Numbered from the stretch's first letter, positions 30,673 to 40,557 are shown. The stretch: 64,000 nucleotides of DNA from Pseudogemmobacter hezensis (GCF_013155295.1 NZ_JABJXT010000006.1:173356-237355), one strand, 5' to 3'. Made by a program: numbers and translations. The notes: generated from the letters alone by a model not told the origin.

Positions 30673-32388
30673 TCATTTGTCGGCAAACAATCCCGCTGGG
30701 GGCGGGCCGAAATCGGGCGTCACCTCATGCCAGCGGTTTATCTGGCGCAGGACGGCGGGCAGGGCCTCTGGCAGATCCTCGGCGATCAGCCCGGGGCCAA
30801 AGGCGCGGGCGGCCTCGACATGCAGCCAGGAGCCGCAGACCGCAGATTCGGATGTTGAGACGCCCCGCGCCAGCAGCCCCGTTATGATCCCGGCCAGCAC
30901 GTCGCCAGAGCCTGCCGTGGCAAGCCATGGGGCCTCGCGCCCATAGGCGGCCGCGTTGATGCTGGCTTTGCCGTCTGGCGCTGCAATGACCGTATCCATG
31001 CCCTTCAGCACGACAGTGCAGCCCGCGCGGCTGGCGGCCTCTTTTGCGGCATCAATGCGTGAGAAGGCCGGGCCCTGGGCCGGGGGCGCGGTAAGGCGGG
31101 CGGCGATATCGGGGAAAAGGCGGGCAAACTCGCCGCCATGCGGGGTCAGCACGCATTGATTGTGCAAAGCGGCGAACAGCTCGGGCTGTTGCGCAAGCAG
31201 GCTGAGTGCGTCGGCATCCAGCACCGTCGGGCGTTTTGCGGCCAGGGCGGAGCGCAGCAGCCCCGCCTCTCGCGCCCCGGTGCCAAGGGCAGGGCCTAGG
31301 CACAGCGCATTGATCCGCGCGTCTTGCAGCATGGCGCTAAGGGCAGTGTCATCTGTGATTTCGCGCAGCATGATTGCGTCAAGGCGGGCGGCATTCTCGG
31401 CCAGCGCATTTTCCGGGCAGCCAAGCGTGACCAGCCCGGCCCCGATCCGCAAGGCGGCGCGCGCCGACAGCCTGGCCGCCCCGCTGCGCCCCGCCGGGCC
31501 ACCCAGAATCAGCGCGTGACCATGGCCGAACTTATGCTCGCCATATGAGCCCCAGCCCTTATCAAGGATGCTTTTACGGGCCGAGAACCCCGGCTGAAGC
31601 GTACGGCCATCGGCCAGCTGAACAAGGGCGCTATAGTGCGGGCGCATGCCTCGCGCCCCCTGCTCCTGTCGGCGGAACAGATCGAAGGGCAACTCGCGCG
31701 ACAGCCCGATATCGCAGCAGATAAGCTGACCGCATCTTTCTGGCCCATCGGCCAGAAAGTGACCTGATTTGAAGAAGCCGAAGGTGACGGTCAGATCCAC
31801 CTCTGGCGCCTGGCTCATCAGCCTGCCGCTGTCGGCGCATAGGCCAGAGGGCAGGTCGATGGCGACCGAAAGGCCGCGATTTATCGAAACCGTCGCGCTG
31901 ATCTGGTCCAAAACCGCAGCCATTGGACCTGTCACCGGCCGCGACAGGCCGATTCCCAGCAGCGCGTCGATCACCAGGTCATAATTTTGCGCCCATGGGT
32001 CGAATCCCCCGAACGGCAGGACCGGGCCAAGGTCCAGCCAGCGGTCATGATTGGCGCGGGCATCGGGCGGCAGCCGCTGGGCCTCGCCCTGGAAATGCAG
32101 GTCGATCTGCCAGCCCAGATCATGCAGCAGCCGCGCAATCACAAAGCCATCGCCGCCATTGTTCCCTGGCCCGCAAAAGATGAGGGCACGGGAGACGGGG
32201 GCACGGGAGACGAGGGCATGACCGGGCAGGGGCGGGGTGCCGCCGCCACGCGCCGCCAGTTTTGTAAGAATCGCCTCAACCGCCGCCTGGCCCGCCCGCT
32301 CCATCAGTTGCAGGCCGCTGGTGGCACCGCTTTCAATCGCCGCCTGTTCGACCGCCCGCATCTGCGCCGCGGTGAGAATTATGCTCAT
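30673..32388 (-). CDS. nnr: Bifunctional NAD(P)H-hydrate repair enzyme (epimerase/ADP-dependent dehydratase)
   Basis: 571 residues, the size of the fused enzyme. The N-terminal YjeF_N/NnrE epimerase half has MERAGQAAVEAIL and FCGPGNNGGDGFVIARLL. The C-terminal NnrD half has GHGHALILGGPAGRSGAARLSARAAL wording and the carbohydrate-kinase-like motif GSGDVLAGIITGLLARG. It repairs hydrated NADH and NADPH. A 15-base in-frame tandem duplication near residue 60 gives LVSRAPVSRAL just before the catalytic loop. The gene is divergent from glnB. Confidence 0.95.
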   Translation of the reverse strand: MSIILTAAQMRAVEQAAIESGATSGLQLMERAGQAAVEAILTKLAARGGGTPPLPGHALVSRAPVSRALIFCGPGNNGGDGFVIARLLHDLGWQIDLHFQGEAQRLPPDARANHDRWLDLGPVLPFGGFDPWAQNYDLVIDALLGIGLSRPVTGPMAAVLDQISATVSINRGLSVAIDLPSGLCADSGRLMSQAPEVDLTVTFGFFKSGHFLADGPERCGQLICCDIGLSRELPFDLFRRQEQGARGMRPHYSALVQLADGRTLQPGFSARKSILDKGWGSYGEHKFGHGHALILGGPAGRSGAARLSARAALRIGAGLVTLGCPENALAENAARLDAIMLREITDDTALSAMLQDARINALCLGPALGTGAREAGLLRSALAAKRPTVLDADALSLLAQQPELFAALHNQCVLTPHGGEFARLFPDIAARLTAPPAQGPAFSRIDAAKEAASRAGCTVVLKGMDTVIAAPDGKASINAAAYGREAPWLATAGSGDVLAGIITGLLARGVSTSESAVCGSWLHVEAARAFGPGLIAEDLPEALPAVLRQINRWHEVTPDFGPPPAGLFADK

Positions 32389-32441
32389 TTTTTGGAACCT
32401 TCCGGTCTCGCGGTTTATTTACTGCTTAATTTTTCGCCGCT

Positions 32442-32471
32442 TTGACTAAAAAACACTCGCAATGACTTAAT
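32442..32471 (+). promoter_or_regulatory. Possible glnB-glnA promoter
   Basis: TTGACT (32442-32447) is followed 18 bases later by CTTAAT (32466-32471) in an A/T-rich segment upstream of glnB. Tentative; an additional NtrC-dependent promoter cannot be excluded. Confidence 0.35.
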
Positions 32472-32544
32472 TTTCGCCTGACTCTGCCCTTGTCCCGGTG
32501 CATGCGATTGCCGGGTTGGCGCGAAAGTGGTCGATGGTTTGTGA

Positions 32545-32904
<360 letters not shown>

Positions 32905-33021
32905 GCGGGCCGCCTGAACGGGTGACCTGGCGGCAAGATCCGGACTTACAGAATTTCGAATGCGGGCAGGGCGTTTCGGCGTTTGCCCGGGTAGTGTTAA
33001 CCCTGAACGAAAGGCAGTCAG

Positions 33022-34431
33022 ATGAGCGCGGTTGCGAAGGCTCTCAAACTGATCAAGGACGAGGAAGTCGAATATGTCGACGTCCGTTTCACCGATCCGA
33101 AAGGCAAGCTCCAGCACGTCACGCTGGTTGTCGATCTGATCGACGAAGACTTCTTTGAAGAAGGCTTCATGTTCGACGGCTCGTCGATTGCCGGCTGGAA
33201 GTCGATCGACCAGTCCGACATGAAACTGATCCCGGATGCGACCTCGGTCTATCTGGATCCGTTCTACGCCGAGAAAACCCTCGCCGTGCATTGCGACGTG
33301 GTCGAGCCCGACACCAATGAGGCCTATGACCGCTGCCCGCGTCAGATCGCCAAGAAAGCCGAAGCCTATCTGAAGGCAAGCGGCATTGGTGACACCGCCT
33401 ATTTCGGCCCCGAAGCTGAATTCTTCATCTTCGACGACGTGCGCTATTCGGTCACGCCGCAGAAGGTTTCGTTCCAGATCGACGCCGAGGCGGCTGCCTG
33501 GAACACCGATGCGGAAATCGAGGGCGGCAACCTGGCGCACCGCGCTGGCCACAAGGGCGGCTACTTCCCGGTGAACCCGATTGACGAGGCCCAGGATCTG
33601 CGCGGCGAGATGCTCTCGACCATGAAGCGTATGGGCATGAAGGTCGACAAGCATCACCACGAGGTCGCCACCTGCCAGCACGAGCTGGGGATGATCTTCG
33701 GTGGTCTGGTCGAACAGGCTGACAACATTCAGAAATATAAGTATGTCATCCACAATGTGGCCCATGCTTATGGCAAGACCGTGACCTTCATGCCCAAGCC
33801 CATGAAGGGCGACAACGGCAGCGGGATGCACGTGAATATGTCGATCTGGAAGAACGGCAAGCCGCTGTTCGCAGGCGACAAATATGCCGACCTGTCGCAG
33901 GAAGCGCTGTATTTCATCGGCGGCATCCTGAAGCACGCGAAGGCGCTGAACGCGCTGACCAACCCTTCGACCAACAGCTACAAGCGTCTGATCCCGGGCT
34001 TTGAAGCCCCGGTTCTGCGGGCATTCTCGGCTCGCAACCGCTCGGGCTGCGTGCGTATTCCGTGGACCGAATCGCCGAAGGCAAAGCGCGTTGAGGCTCG
34101 TTTCCCCGATCCGGCTGCGAACCCCTATCTGGCCTTCGCGGCGCTGATGATGGCGGGTCTCGACGGGATCAAGAACAAGATCGACCCGGGCCCGGCTTCG
34201 GACAAAGACCTCTACGATCTGCCGCCGGAAGAACTGGCAGCAATCCCGACCGTTTGCGGCAGCCTGCGCGAAGCGCTGGAAGAGCTGGAAAAAGACATGG
34301 ACTTCCTGCTTGCTGGCGACGTGTTCACCAAAGAGCAGCTGCAGGCCTATATCGGTCTGAAGTGGGAAGAAGTGTATGCCTACGAGCACACGCCGCACCC
34401 GGTTGAATATGCGATGTATTACTCCTGCTGA
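33022..34431 (+). CDS. glnA: Glutamine synthetase type I
   Basis: 469 residues. Class I signatures include [19 protein letters not shown] at the N-terminus, [47 protein letters not shown] and [18 protein letters not shown]. The adenylylation Tyr lies in [11 protein letters not shown] (about residue 398), so activity can be tuned through GlnE and P-II. It makes glutamine from glutamate, ammonia and ATP. A strong terminator follows. Confidence 0.98.
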   Translation: MSAVAKALKLIKDEEVEYVDVRFTDPKGKLQHVTLVVDLIDEDFFEEGFMFDGSSIAGWKSIDQSDMKLIPDATSVYLDPFYAEKTLAVHCDVVEPDTNEAYDRCPRQIAKKAEAYLKASGIGDTAYFGPEAEFFIFDDVRYSVTPQKVSFQIDAEAAAWNTDAEIEGGNLAHRAGHKGGYFPVNPIDEAQDLRGEMLSTMKRMGMKVDKHHHEVATCQHELGMIFGGLVEQADNIQKYKYVIHNVAHAYGKTVTFMPKPMKGDNGSGMHVNMSIWKNGKPLFAGDKYADLSQEALYFIGGILKHAKALNALTNPSTNSYKRLIPGFEAPVLRAFSARNRSGCVRIPWTESPKAKRVEARFPDPAANPYLAFAALMMAGLDGIKNKIDPGPASDKDLYDLPPEELAAIPTVCGSLREALEELEKDMDFLLAGDVFTKEQLQAYIGLKWEEVYAYEHTPHPVEYAMYYSC

Positions 34432-34450
34432 TCGGCAGGGGTGAAATGGG

Positions 34451-34478
34451 AAAGGGCGGCCTCTGGGCCGCCCTTTTT
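34451..34478 (+). terminator. Rho-independent terminator of glnA
   Basis: AAAGGGCGGCC (34451-34461), loop TCTG, GGCCGCCCTTT (34466-34476) and further T. Confidence 0.95.
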
Positions 34479-34484
34479 CGTTTC

Positions 34485-34563
34485 ACCGTATCAGCCTGCA
34501 CCGTATCATGCTGCACTGTGCTGACATCTTTACTGTGCCAGTATTTCAGTGTGCCAGCATCTC
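34485..34563. repeat. Two imperfect tandem duplications at the zinT 3' end
   Basis: ACCGTATCAGCCTGC (34485-34499) is repeated with one change at 34500-34514. Further on, ACTGTGCCAGTATTTC (34532-34547) and AGTGTGCCAGCATCTC (34548-34563) form a 16-base pair. The second unit of that pair is the end of zinT; the zinT stop (34546-34548) lies on the join. Confidence 0.8.
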
Positions 34564-35232
34564 AGAGACGATCTGCGCCTCAGACAGCGAGGCGGGGTAA
34601 TAGGTCGGCCAGTTGGTCACCTCTTGCAGCAGGGCCGCGCGGTCGTCGCCCCAGTAGAGGTGGTAGTGGTCGGCCTTTTGCGGGGCGATGATATGGTCGC
34701 TGAACTGCATAAAGGCGGGGGCAGCAGCATCGCCTGCGGTCTTTTTGAAGATGAAGCGCACGCCGCGATTGCCTTTGGCATAGGTCAGGATCTCATAGCC
34801 ATCGCTGGCATAGGTGCCGGTGGCGGTCTTGCCTGCGCTGACAAAGCTGACCTGATCGCCTTTGATGGTGATGCTGTCGGTCTGGGTGGCATAGCCGATA
34901 TCGTAATAGGCTTTGTATTCGGCGGGTGATTTCTCGCCATGTTCGGCCTTATGCGCCATGACCGGGTCCAGGGCGCCCGATTGCAGCAGCGGGTAGACGG
35001 ATTGCCATTCTCCCTCCCAATCGGAAAGGGGGCGCTCGGCGACCTGACTGTCCTCAAAGTAACCTTCGGAAATGCGGCTCATGGTTTCCCCGTCATGGCT
35101 GTGAGAATGATCATGGGCATGATCATGCGAATGGCCATGATCGTCCTTGCTGTTTTGCGCAAGGGCAAGTGAGGCAGAGGCGGTCAGGGCGAGGGCGGCG
35201 GGAAGCAGCACATGGCGCAGCGACAGGGTCAT
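34546..35232 (-). CDS. zinT: Periplasmic zinc-binding protein ZinT
   Basis: 228 residues. A signal peptide is followed by a His-rich metal-binding stretch (DDHGHSHDHAHDHSHSHD) and the ZinT/YodA domain with RPLSDWEGEWQSVYPLL, YKAYYDIGYATQTDSI, YEILTYAKGNRGVRFIFKK, FSDHIIAPQKADHYHLYWGDD. ZinT scavenges zinc (and cadmium) in the periplasm and passes it to ZnuA. A Zur-like palindrome lies 23 bases upstream of its start. It ends converging on glnA. Confidence 0.93.
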   Translation of the reverse strand: MTLSLRHVLLPAALALTASASLALAQNSKDDHGHSHDHAHDHSHSHDGETMSRISEGYFEDSQVAERPLSDWEGEWQSVYPLLQSGALDPVMAHKAEHGEKSPAEYKAYYDIGYATQTDSITIKGDQVSFVSAGKTATGTYASDGYEILTYAKGNRGVRFIFKKTAGDAAAPAFMQFSDHIIAPQKADHYHLYWGDDRAALLQEVTNWPTYYPASLSEAQIVSEMLAH

Positions 35233-35254
35233 ATCGGCATCCTTTGATGATTCG

Positions 35255-35275
35255 TTACGTTATACTGTAACGTAA
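35255..35275. promoter_or_regulatory. Zur-type operator of zinT
   Basis: Perfect inverted repeat TTACGTTA-N5-TAACGTAA centred 33 bases upstream of the zinT start. Its core GTTATACTGTAAC is close to the alphaproteobacterial Zur motif (GTTATAnnnTATAAC-like). zinT is a classical Zur target, so repression by zinc-loaded Zur is likely. Confidence 0.75.
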
Positions 35276-35325
35276 ACTCCATAGGCCGGGTCATATCCCG
35301 GGGCAAGAGGGGGCGAAGCACCAGG

Positions 35326-35353
35326 CTGGGGGGCTGAGACTGGGGGGCTGAGA
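35326..35353. repeat. 14-bp tandem duplication
   Basis: CTGGGGGGCTGAGA at 35326-35339 is repeated exactly at 35340-35353, between zinT and the rplI terminator. Confidence 0.92.
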
Positions 35354-35365
35354 AGGGCGCAATGA

Positions 35366-35395
35366 AAAAGGCCGCACCCGGGGGCGCGGCCTTTT
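35366..35395 (-). terminator. Terminator of the rpsF-rpsR-rplI operon
   Basis: AAAAGGCCGC (35366-35375) and GCGGCCTTTT (35386-35395). On the minus strand it is followed by T residues; it lies 20 bases after the rplI stop. Confidence 0.88.
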
Positions 35396-35415
35396 CAACT
35401 GGTTTTTCGACAGGC

Positions 35416-35988
35416 TTATTCGTCGTCGGACGCAGCTGCGCCCATTTCGTCGAACAGTTCCGAGATCTCGAATTCGGCCTGGGCTTCTGCCTCGGCAGCG
35501 AGTTCCTGAACCGATTTGCCCGAAGCCTGGAGTTCGGCTTCCTCAACCGAGCGGGCCACGTTCACCGAAACCACGACAGTCACTTCCGGGTGCAGCACGA
35601 CATTGACCGGGTGGATACCCAGATCTTTGATCGGCTTGTTCTGGACGACTTGCGTACGCGAAATGGTGAAGCCTTCGGCGGTTGCGACATCTGCCACGTC
35701 ACGCGGCGAGACCGAACCGTAAAGCGCGCCCGAATCGGAAGCCGAACGGATCACGATGAAGACCTGACCGTCCAGCTTGGCTGCAACGGCTTCGGCTTCT
35801 TTTTTGGTCTCAAGGTTGTCTGCTTCGAGCTGCGCCTTGCGGGCCTCGAAACCCTTGATGTTCGCCTCGTTCGCGCGCAGCGCCTTGCCTTGCGGCAAGA
35901 GGTAGTTGCGGGCGTAGCCGGGCTTTACGTTGACGACTTCGCCCATTTGGCCAAGTTTCGCCACGCGCTGGAGAAGGATCACTTGCAT
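35416..35988 (-). CDS. rplI: 50S ribosomal protein L9
   Basis: 190 residues. The N-terminus [35 protein letters not shown] is diagnostic of L9, then a long helix and the C-terminal rRNA-binding domain ([21 protein letters not shown]). An acidic C-terminal tail of about 40 residues ([29 protein letters not shown] wording) extends beyond the E. coli protein and is usual in this family of bacteria. It is the last gene of the S6-S18-L9 operon. Confidence 0.98.
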   Translation of the reverse strand: MQVILLQRVAKLGQMGEVVNVKPGYARNYLLPQGKALRANEANIKGFEARKAQLEADNLETKKEAEAVAAKLDGQVFIVIRSASDSGALYGSVSPRDVADVATAEGFTISRTQVVQNKPIKDLGIHPVNVVLHPEVTVVVSVNVARSVEEAELQASGKSVQELAAEAEAQAEFEISELFDEMGAAASDDE

Positions 35989-36001
35989 AGGTCCGTGCTC
36001 C

Positions 36002-36229
36002 TTATTTCACAGCATAGGGCAGAAGCGCGAGGAAACGTGCGCGCTTGATGGCCCGTGCCAGTTCACGCTGCTTCTTCGCCGAGACGGCGGTGATGCGCGA
36101 GGGAACGATCTTGCCGCGCTCAGAGATGTAGCGCTGCAGAAGGCGGGTGTCTTTGTAGTCGATCGCCGGTGCATTGTCGCCCGAGAAGGGGCAAACCTTG
36201 CGGCGGCGGAAAAACGGTTTGTTCGCCAT
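36002..36229 (-). CDS. rpsR: 30S ribosomal protein S18
   Basis: 75 residues with the S18 core [62 protein letters not shown], cut here into [16 protein letters not shown] and [20 protein letters not shown]. It binds the 16S platform with S6. Thirteen bases separate it from rplI and 28 from rpsF. Confidence 0.98.
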   Translation of the reverse strand: MANKPFFRRRKVCPFSGDNAPAIDYKDTRLLQRYISERGKIVPSRITAVSAKKQRELARAIKRARFLALLPYAVK

Positions 36230-36257
36230 GGTTTATGGACCTTTCTTCAGGCGTTGA

Positions 36258-36668
36258 TCAACGACGCTCGCGACGGTCGAAGCCGCCACGGTCACCGCGG
36301 TCACCACGGTCGCCGCCATCGCGGTCGCCACGGCCTTCACGCTCGTCACGCTTTTGCATCTGGACCGAAGGGCCCTCGGTGTGCTTCTCGACCTTGATGG
36401 TCAGGACGCGCATCACGTCGTCATGCAAACGCATCAGGCGTTCCATTTCCTGCACTGCAGCAGCCGGAGCATCCGACTTCAGCAGGGTGAAATGGCCCTT
36501 GCGGTTCTTGTTGATCTTATAGGCCATCGTTTTGACGCCCCAGTACTCGTGCTCGACGACTTTGCCGCCGTTGTCTGCGAGGACCGTGGAGAAATGTTCG
36601 ATGAGGCCTTCGGCCTGCGCGTTGGAAAGATCCTGGCGCGCGATGAAGACATGCTCGTAAAGCGGCAT
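36258..36668 (-). CDS. rpsF: 30S ribosomal protein S6
   Basis: 136 residues: [26 protein letters not shown], the [20 protein letters not shown] core and a variable, strongly charged C-terminal tail of Arg/Asp/Gly repeats ([16 protein letters not shown]) instead of the glutamate tail of E. coli S6. It is the first gene of the operon and starts the transcript on the minus strand. Confidence 0.97.
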   Translation of the reverse strand: MPLYEHVFIARQDLSNAQAEGLIEHFSTVLADNGGKVVEHEYWGVKTMAYKINKNRKGHFTLLKSDAPAAAVQEMERLMRLHDDVMRVLTIKVEKHTEGPSVQMQKRDEREGRGDRDGGDRGDRGDRGGFDRRERR

Positions 36669-37029
36669 GAGACTTCCTTGCTGTCAGGGCGGCTTCACAG
36701 GACGGGCATAAGACCTTTCCGGGCCCGTCCACGAGAGGCATCGCCGGTTCATGGGTATTCGGAAAGGATGGGGCCTTATACAGGGAAAGCCCCCTGATGC
36801 AAGCGCTATGGCGGCAATTTGGCCGCAGATCAGCTGCAGGTCAGTGGCAGGTGATCTGTGCCGGATGGGGGCAGGCGGGACGGGGGCAGGCGGGATGGTG
36901 CCGCTCACAGCGGGCTGGCGGCTTTGTGACTGTTCATCTGTGCAGGGGTGATGTTCGATCCTGCCGGATTGTGCATTTGCAGCATGACCTGCAGTTTCGC
37001 ATCATCGTTATTCCCGCAAGGAGACAGGT
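36669..37029. other. Intergenic stretch between rpsF and yceI
   Basis: About 360 bases with the divergent promoters of the rpsF operon and yceI. It includes a tandem repeat (36863-36898). No credible gene is seen. Confidence 0.45.
36863..36898. repeat. 15-bp tandem array
   Basis: GGATGGGGGCAGGCG (36863-36877), the same with one change (36878-36892), and GGATGG of a third unit. Confidence 0.88.
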
Positions 37030-37611
37030 ATGAACCGTCCGCTTTCTTTCGCTCTCGCTGCAGCTCTGGCCGCATTCTCTGCCCCCGCTTTCGCCGAGGC
37101 CGTGAAATACAACGTCGATCCGGGCCACAGCCAGATTCTTTTCAGCTATAACCACCTTGGTTTCTCGACCAATTACGGCATGTTCTCGGGCTTTGAGGGT
37201 GTGGTGAATTTCGACGCTGAGAACCCGGCTGAATCCTCGGTTGAAGTGTCCTTCCCGGTTTCGACCCTGATCACCGGCTTCCAGGCGCGCTATGACCACT
37301 TCATGACCGGCGATTTCTTCAACGCCGAAGTGAACAAGGACGTGACCTTCAAATCGACCTCGATTGAGGTGACCGGCGAGAAAACCGCGAAAATCACCGG
37401 CGATCTGACGCTGAACGGTGTGACGAAATCGGTCGTGCTGGACACCACGCTGAACCAGGCGGGCGACCACCCGATGGAAAACAAGCCCTGGCTGGGGTTC
37501 ACCGCGACCACTACGCTGGTTCGCACCGAGTTCAACCTAGGCCAGTTCGCCCCCTATGTCAGCGACGAAGTTCCGGTCACGATCAATATCGAAGCTGGCA
37601 AAGCTGACTGA
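37030..37611 (+). CDS. YceI-family periplasmic lipocalin-like protein
   Basis: 193 residues. A signal peptide (residues 1-22, APAFA-EA) leads into the YceI fold: YNVDPGHSQILFSYNHLGFS, LITGFQARYDHFMTGDFFNAEV, TGDLTLNGVTKSVVLDTTLN. YceI proteins form a lipocalin-like barrel that holds isoprenoid or fatty ligands; exact role unknown. It converges on a second gene that carries a YceI domain, with the strong terminator at 37636 between. Confidence 0.9.
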   Translation: MNRPLSFALAAALAAFSAPAFAEAVKYNVDPGHSQILFSYNHLGFSTNYGMFSGFEGVVNFDAENPAESSVEVSFPVSTLITGFQARYDHFMTGDFFNAEVNKDVTFKSTSIEVTGEKTAKITGDLTLNGVTKSVVLDTTLNQAGDHPMENKPWLGFTATTTLVRTEFNLGQFAPYVSDEVPVTINIEAGKAD

Positions 37612-37635
37612 TCGTCAGCAGATCAGCAGATAACG

Positions 37636-37666
37636 AAGGCCGCCCGGATCCAGTCCGGGCGGCCTT
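37636..37666 (+). terminator. Rho-independent terminator of yceI
   Basis: AAGGCCGCCCGGA (37636-37648) pairs with TCCGGGCGGCCTT (37654-37666), then T-run. Confidence 0.93.
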
Positions 37667-37713
37667 TTTCTTTGCCCGGGGGGCAGGGCGCGGAAGGTGG
37701 GCGGGCTGAGTTG

Positions 37714-37775
37714 CCCCGGCGCGCAGATCCCCCGGCGCGCAGATCCCCAGGGAGCAGATCCTGGGGACGCAGATC
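37714..37775. repeat. 15-16-bp tandem array
   Basis: CCCCGGCGCGCAGATC (37714-37729) is repeated exactly at 37730-37745; two further degenerate units ending in GCAGATC follow to 37775. No gene lies in this 37.67-38.01 kb gap. Confidence 0.9.
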
Positions 37776-37825
37776 CCCGCTCTGTGATCCTTTGGCCGCA
37801 GAGCGCAGAGCGGGCGGATTGCCCG

Positions 37826-37863
37826 CGTCGGGTGCCCACGTCGGGTGCCCACGTCGGGTGTCT
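37826..37863. repeat. 13-bp tandem array
   Basis: CGTCGGGTGCCCA at 37826-37838 and 37839-37851, and most of a third copy to 37863. Confidence 0.88.
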
Positions 37864-38012
37864 GCGTCAGAGGGTTGCATCGGAGGGCTGCGTGGGGGCT
37901 GCGTCGGTTGCCCGCGCAGATTGACAGGATGGGCGCAAAAGAAAACGCGCATCCGGGTGGGATGCGCGTGTCCATGCCTTTTGGGGTGAGCCTTTTGGGG
38001 GTGAGGCTGGCC

Positions 38013-39263
38013 TCAGTTCAGGCGTTTGGCGGTCAGATCGACGCTGACCACCACCGGGAAGCCGACTGAGGATTCGTCGCCGTAGTTTGCGCCGATGCCA
38101 AAGTCGCGGCGGTCGAGTGTGGTCTCGCCCTTCATCACGGCCGTGTCGCCGTTGATTTCAAGCGTGAAGGGCAGGCTGACGGGCTTTGTCTGGCCGCGCA
38201 GGTCCAGCGTGCCCTCGGCGATAAAGGCCTCGCCCTCGGGGCGGATCGTGGCGCTGAAAACGGCACCGGGGTGATTGGCGATGTCGAAGAAATCGGCGCC
38301 CTTCGCCTGGTCTGAGACCGAGCCAAGGCTAATGCTGGCGGTGTCGATCTTCACCTCGACGGTGCCATTTTTGCCGTCGACCGGGGTCTCATCAAAGGTG
38401 ATATCGGCCGACCAGGTGGCAAAGCTGCCGCTGACCGCGCTGCCCATCTGGCGCACCGAGATGGCAAGGCTGCCCGATTCGACCTGCCAGTTGCCAGCCG
38501 TTGCGGGTGCGGGCTGATCGTTGCCACCCTGAGCGGCGGTTTCCGTCGTGGCAGCTTGCTGTGATTGGGGCTGGGCCTGGGTTTGGGGCTGCGCCTCGGG
38601 TTGGGCGATCACCCAGGCGCCAAGCCCGGCTGCGGCCCAGAGGATCAGCGCGGCAATCGGGGGGGCTGCGGATTTATGGGCATGGCCCCCCGCCTGCGAG
38701 GGCGTGCCGCGCGTCATCCGGGCCAGGGTCACATCGCGGTCAATCGCCACATGCTTCAGCGCCCCCACCACATGCAGCGCCAGCGCCGCCGCCAGGATCC
38801 AGACGAAAATGCCATGCATCACGCCTGCGACATGGCCGAGGGTCTCGGATTTGGGGATGAAGGGCAGGTTCTGGCCAAAGGGCCACAGGATCGGCGCGAA
38901 GCCGTCAACGGCTGCGTGATGGATCCAGCCCGACAGCGGCACCAGCACCAGCGAGAGATAAAGCGCCCAGTGCACGGTCTCGGCGGCGAAGGTCTCGAGC
39001 TTGCGGCCAGGGTGGACGGGGGCGGGGCGGGTCTCGGTAAAGGCCCAGAGGATGCGGGCGAGCGCGACGAAGAACACGACGACGCCAAGGGTTTTGTGGA
39101 TCGAGAAGATCTGTGCCTTCAGCGCCAGCTCTTCCGAGGTGGCATAGGGCAGGTTCTCGGCGATCAGGCCAAGGGGGAAGGTGGTGATGATCAGGGCAGC
39201 AGTCAGCCAGTGAAAGCTGCGGCTGACCCGACCATAGCTGGCAACCGTGTTGCGGGCTTGCAT
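38013..39263 (-). CDS. Cytochrome b561 / YceI fusion protein
   Basis: 416 residues from ATG 39263 (GGAG 7 bases upstream). Residues about 8-190 are a cytochrome b561 membrane domain: SFHWLTAALIITTFPLGLIAENLPYA, IHKTLGVVVFFVALARILWAF, LSLVLVPLSGWIHHAA, LAAALALHVVGALKHVAIDRD, with the paired His residues that bind two hemes. A short Gln/Pro-rich linker (PQTQAQPQSQQAATTE) joins a C-terminal YceI domain (FATWSADITFDETPVDGKNG, SLPFTLEINGDTAVMKGETTLDRRDFGIG). The fusion couples a periplasm-facing ligand barrel to an electron-carrying membrane anchor. It may act with the separate YceI gene at 37030. Confidence 0.88.
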   Translation of the reverse strand: MQARNTVASYGRVSRSFHWLTAALIITTFPLGLIAENLPYATSEELALKAQIFSIHKTLGVVVFFVALARILWAFTETRPAPVHPGRKLETFAAETVHWALYLSLVLVPLSGWIHHAAVDGFAPILWPFGQNLPFIPKSETLGHVAGVMHGIFVWILAAALALHVVGALKHVAIDRDVTLARMTRGTPSQAGGHAHKSAAPPIAALILWAAAGLGAWVIAQPEAQPQTQAQPQSQQAATTETAAQGGNDQPAPATAGNWQVESGSLAISVRQMGSAVSGSFATWSADITFDETPVDGKNGTVEVKIDTASISLGSVSDQAKGADFFDIANHPGAVFSATIRPEGEAFIAEGTLDLRGQTKPVSLPFTLEINGDTAVMKGETTLDRRDFGIGANYGDESSVGFPVVVSVDLTAKRLN

Positions 39264-39504
39264 TTTCGAACTCCGGGAATTGGTTTGGCGCAAGGATAGC
39301 AGGCCGGGGCCCCGGGGGTAATCATGGCTGAGGGCACAGAGGCTGTGCATGACGCGCGGATGGGTCACGCAGATGTGCGGCCTGGCGGGGACGCAGACGG
39401 AAACAGGCGGGGAAGCTGACGGAAACCGGGGGAATTTTTGCAAAATATTGCGGCAGAGCGGCGCTTTGGGTATTGCAGGGGATGAGATATAACAGGAGCC
39501 AGCA

Positions 39505-40437
39505 ATGAGCCGCGCATTCGTTTTCCCGGGCCAGGGCGCCCAGACCATCGGCATGGGGATGGAGCTGGCCGAGGCCTGGCCCGTCGCGAAAGCCGTATTC
39601 GATGAGGTGGATGAGGCGCTTGGCGAAAAGCTCTCGGTGCTGATCCGTGAGGGCGATATCGCCGAGCTGACGCTGACCCAGAACGCGCAACCGGCGCTGA
39701 TGGCGACCTCGATCGCGGCGCTGCGGGTGCTGGAGGCCGAGGGCTTTCCGCTGAAAGGCACCGCCGATTTCGTGGCGGGTCACAGCCTTGGCGAATATTC
39801 GGCGCTTTGCGCGGCGGGCAGCCTTAGCCTTTCCGATACGGCGCGGCTGCTGCGCATCCGGGGTGTTGCCATGCAAGAGGCGGTTCCGGTGGGCGTGGGC
39901 GCAATGGCTGCGCTGTTGGGGCTGGATTTCGAGACCGCAGCCGCCGTCGCTGCCGAGGCTGCCGAGGGTGAGGTCTGTCAGGCCGCCAATGACAATGATC
40001 CGGCGCAGGTCGTGGTCTCTGGCCATAAGGCTGCCGTCGAACGGGCGGTTGAGATCGCAAAGGCGCGTGGCGCGAAACGGGCTCTGATGCTGCCGGTCAG
40101 CGCGCCGTTCCACTGCGCATTGATGCAGCCTGCTGCGGCGCGGATGGCCGAGGCGCTGGCGGGCGTGGTGATCCATGACCCCATCGTGCCGCTGATCGCC
40201 AATGTGCGGGCCGAAGCGGTGACCGAGGCCTCAAAAATCGCCGATCTTCTGGTGGCGCAGGTGACGGGCTCTGTCCGCTGGCGGGAATCGGTTCTGTGGA
40301 TGGAGCGGGCCGGGGTCACCGAATATTGGGAGATCGGCGCGGGCAAGGCGCTGTCGGGTATGATTCGGCGGATCCAGAAAGAGGCCACGGTCAGGGCGAT
40401 TGGCACGCCTGCCGATGTGGCAGCGCTGAAGGGCTGA
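39505..40437 (+). CDS. fabD: Malonyl-CoA:ACP transacylase
   Basis: 310 residues. AFVFPGQGAQTIGMG at the start, active-site Ser94 in GHSLGEYSAL, and FHCALMQPAAARM with the catalytic His. It loads malonyl groups on acyl carrier protein for fatty-acid synthesis. AGGAG lies 7 bases before the ATG. fabG, acpP and fabF follow on the same strand. Confidence 0.97.
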   Translation: MSRAFVFPGQGAQTIGMGMELAEAWPVAKAVFDEVDEALGEKLSVLIREGDIAELTLTQNAQPALMATSIAALRVLEAEGFPLKGTADFVAGHSLGEYSALCAAGSLSLSDTARLLRIRGVAMQEAVPVGVGAMAALLGLDFETAAAVAAEAAEGEVCQAANDNDPAQVVVSGHKAAVERAVEIAKARGAKRALMLPVSAPFHCALMQPAAARMAEALAGVVIHDPIVPLIANVRAEAVTEASKIADLLVAQVTGSVRWRESVLWMERAGVTEYWEIGAGKALSGMIRRIQKEATVRAIGTPADVAALKG

Positions 40438-40472
40438 CTGGGGCCACGGGGACGGGGCGCGTTCCCCGCGAC

Positions 40473-40501
40473 CTTTGGCTTTGGCTTTGGCTTTGGTTTT
40501 G
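40473..40501. repeat. TTTGGC hexanucleotide repeat
   Basis: About five successive copies of TTTGGC with small changes, 35 bases after fabD. Simple repeat of unknown meaning. Confidence 0.85.
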
Positions 40502-40557
40502 GGAAGCAGTGGCGAAATCAATGGCTGCCCCCCGAGGATGTTTCGGGGGGATGTTCA

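Noticed and set aside
37714..37863. CRISPR-like or iteron array
   Set aside because: No regular spacers, units differ between the two arrays, and no cas or replication gene is nearby.
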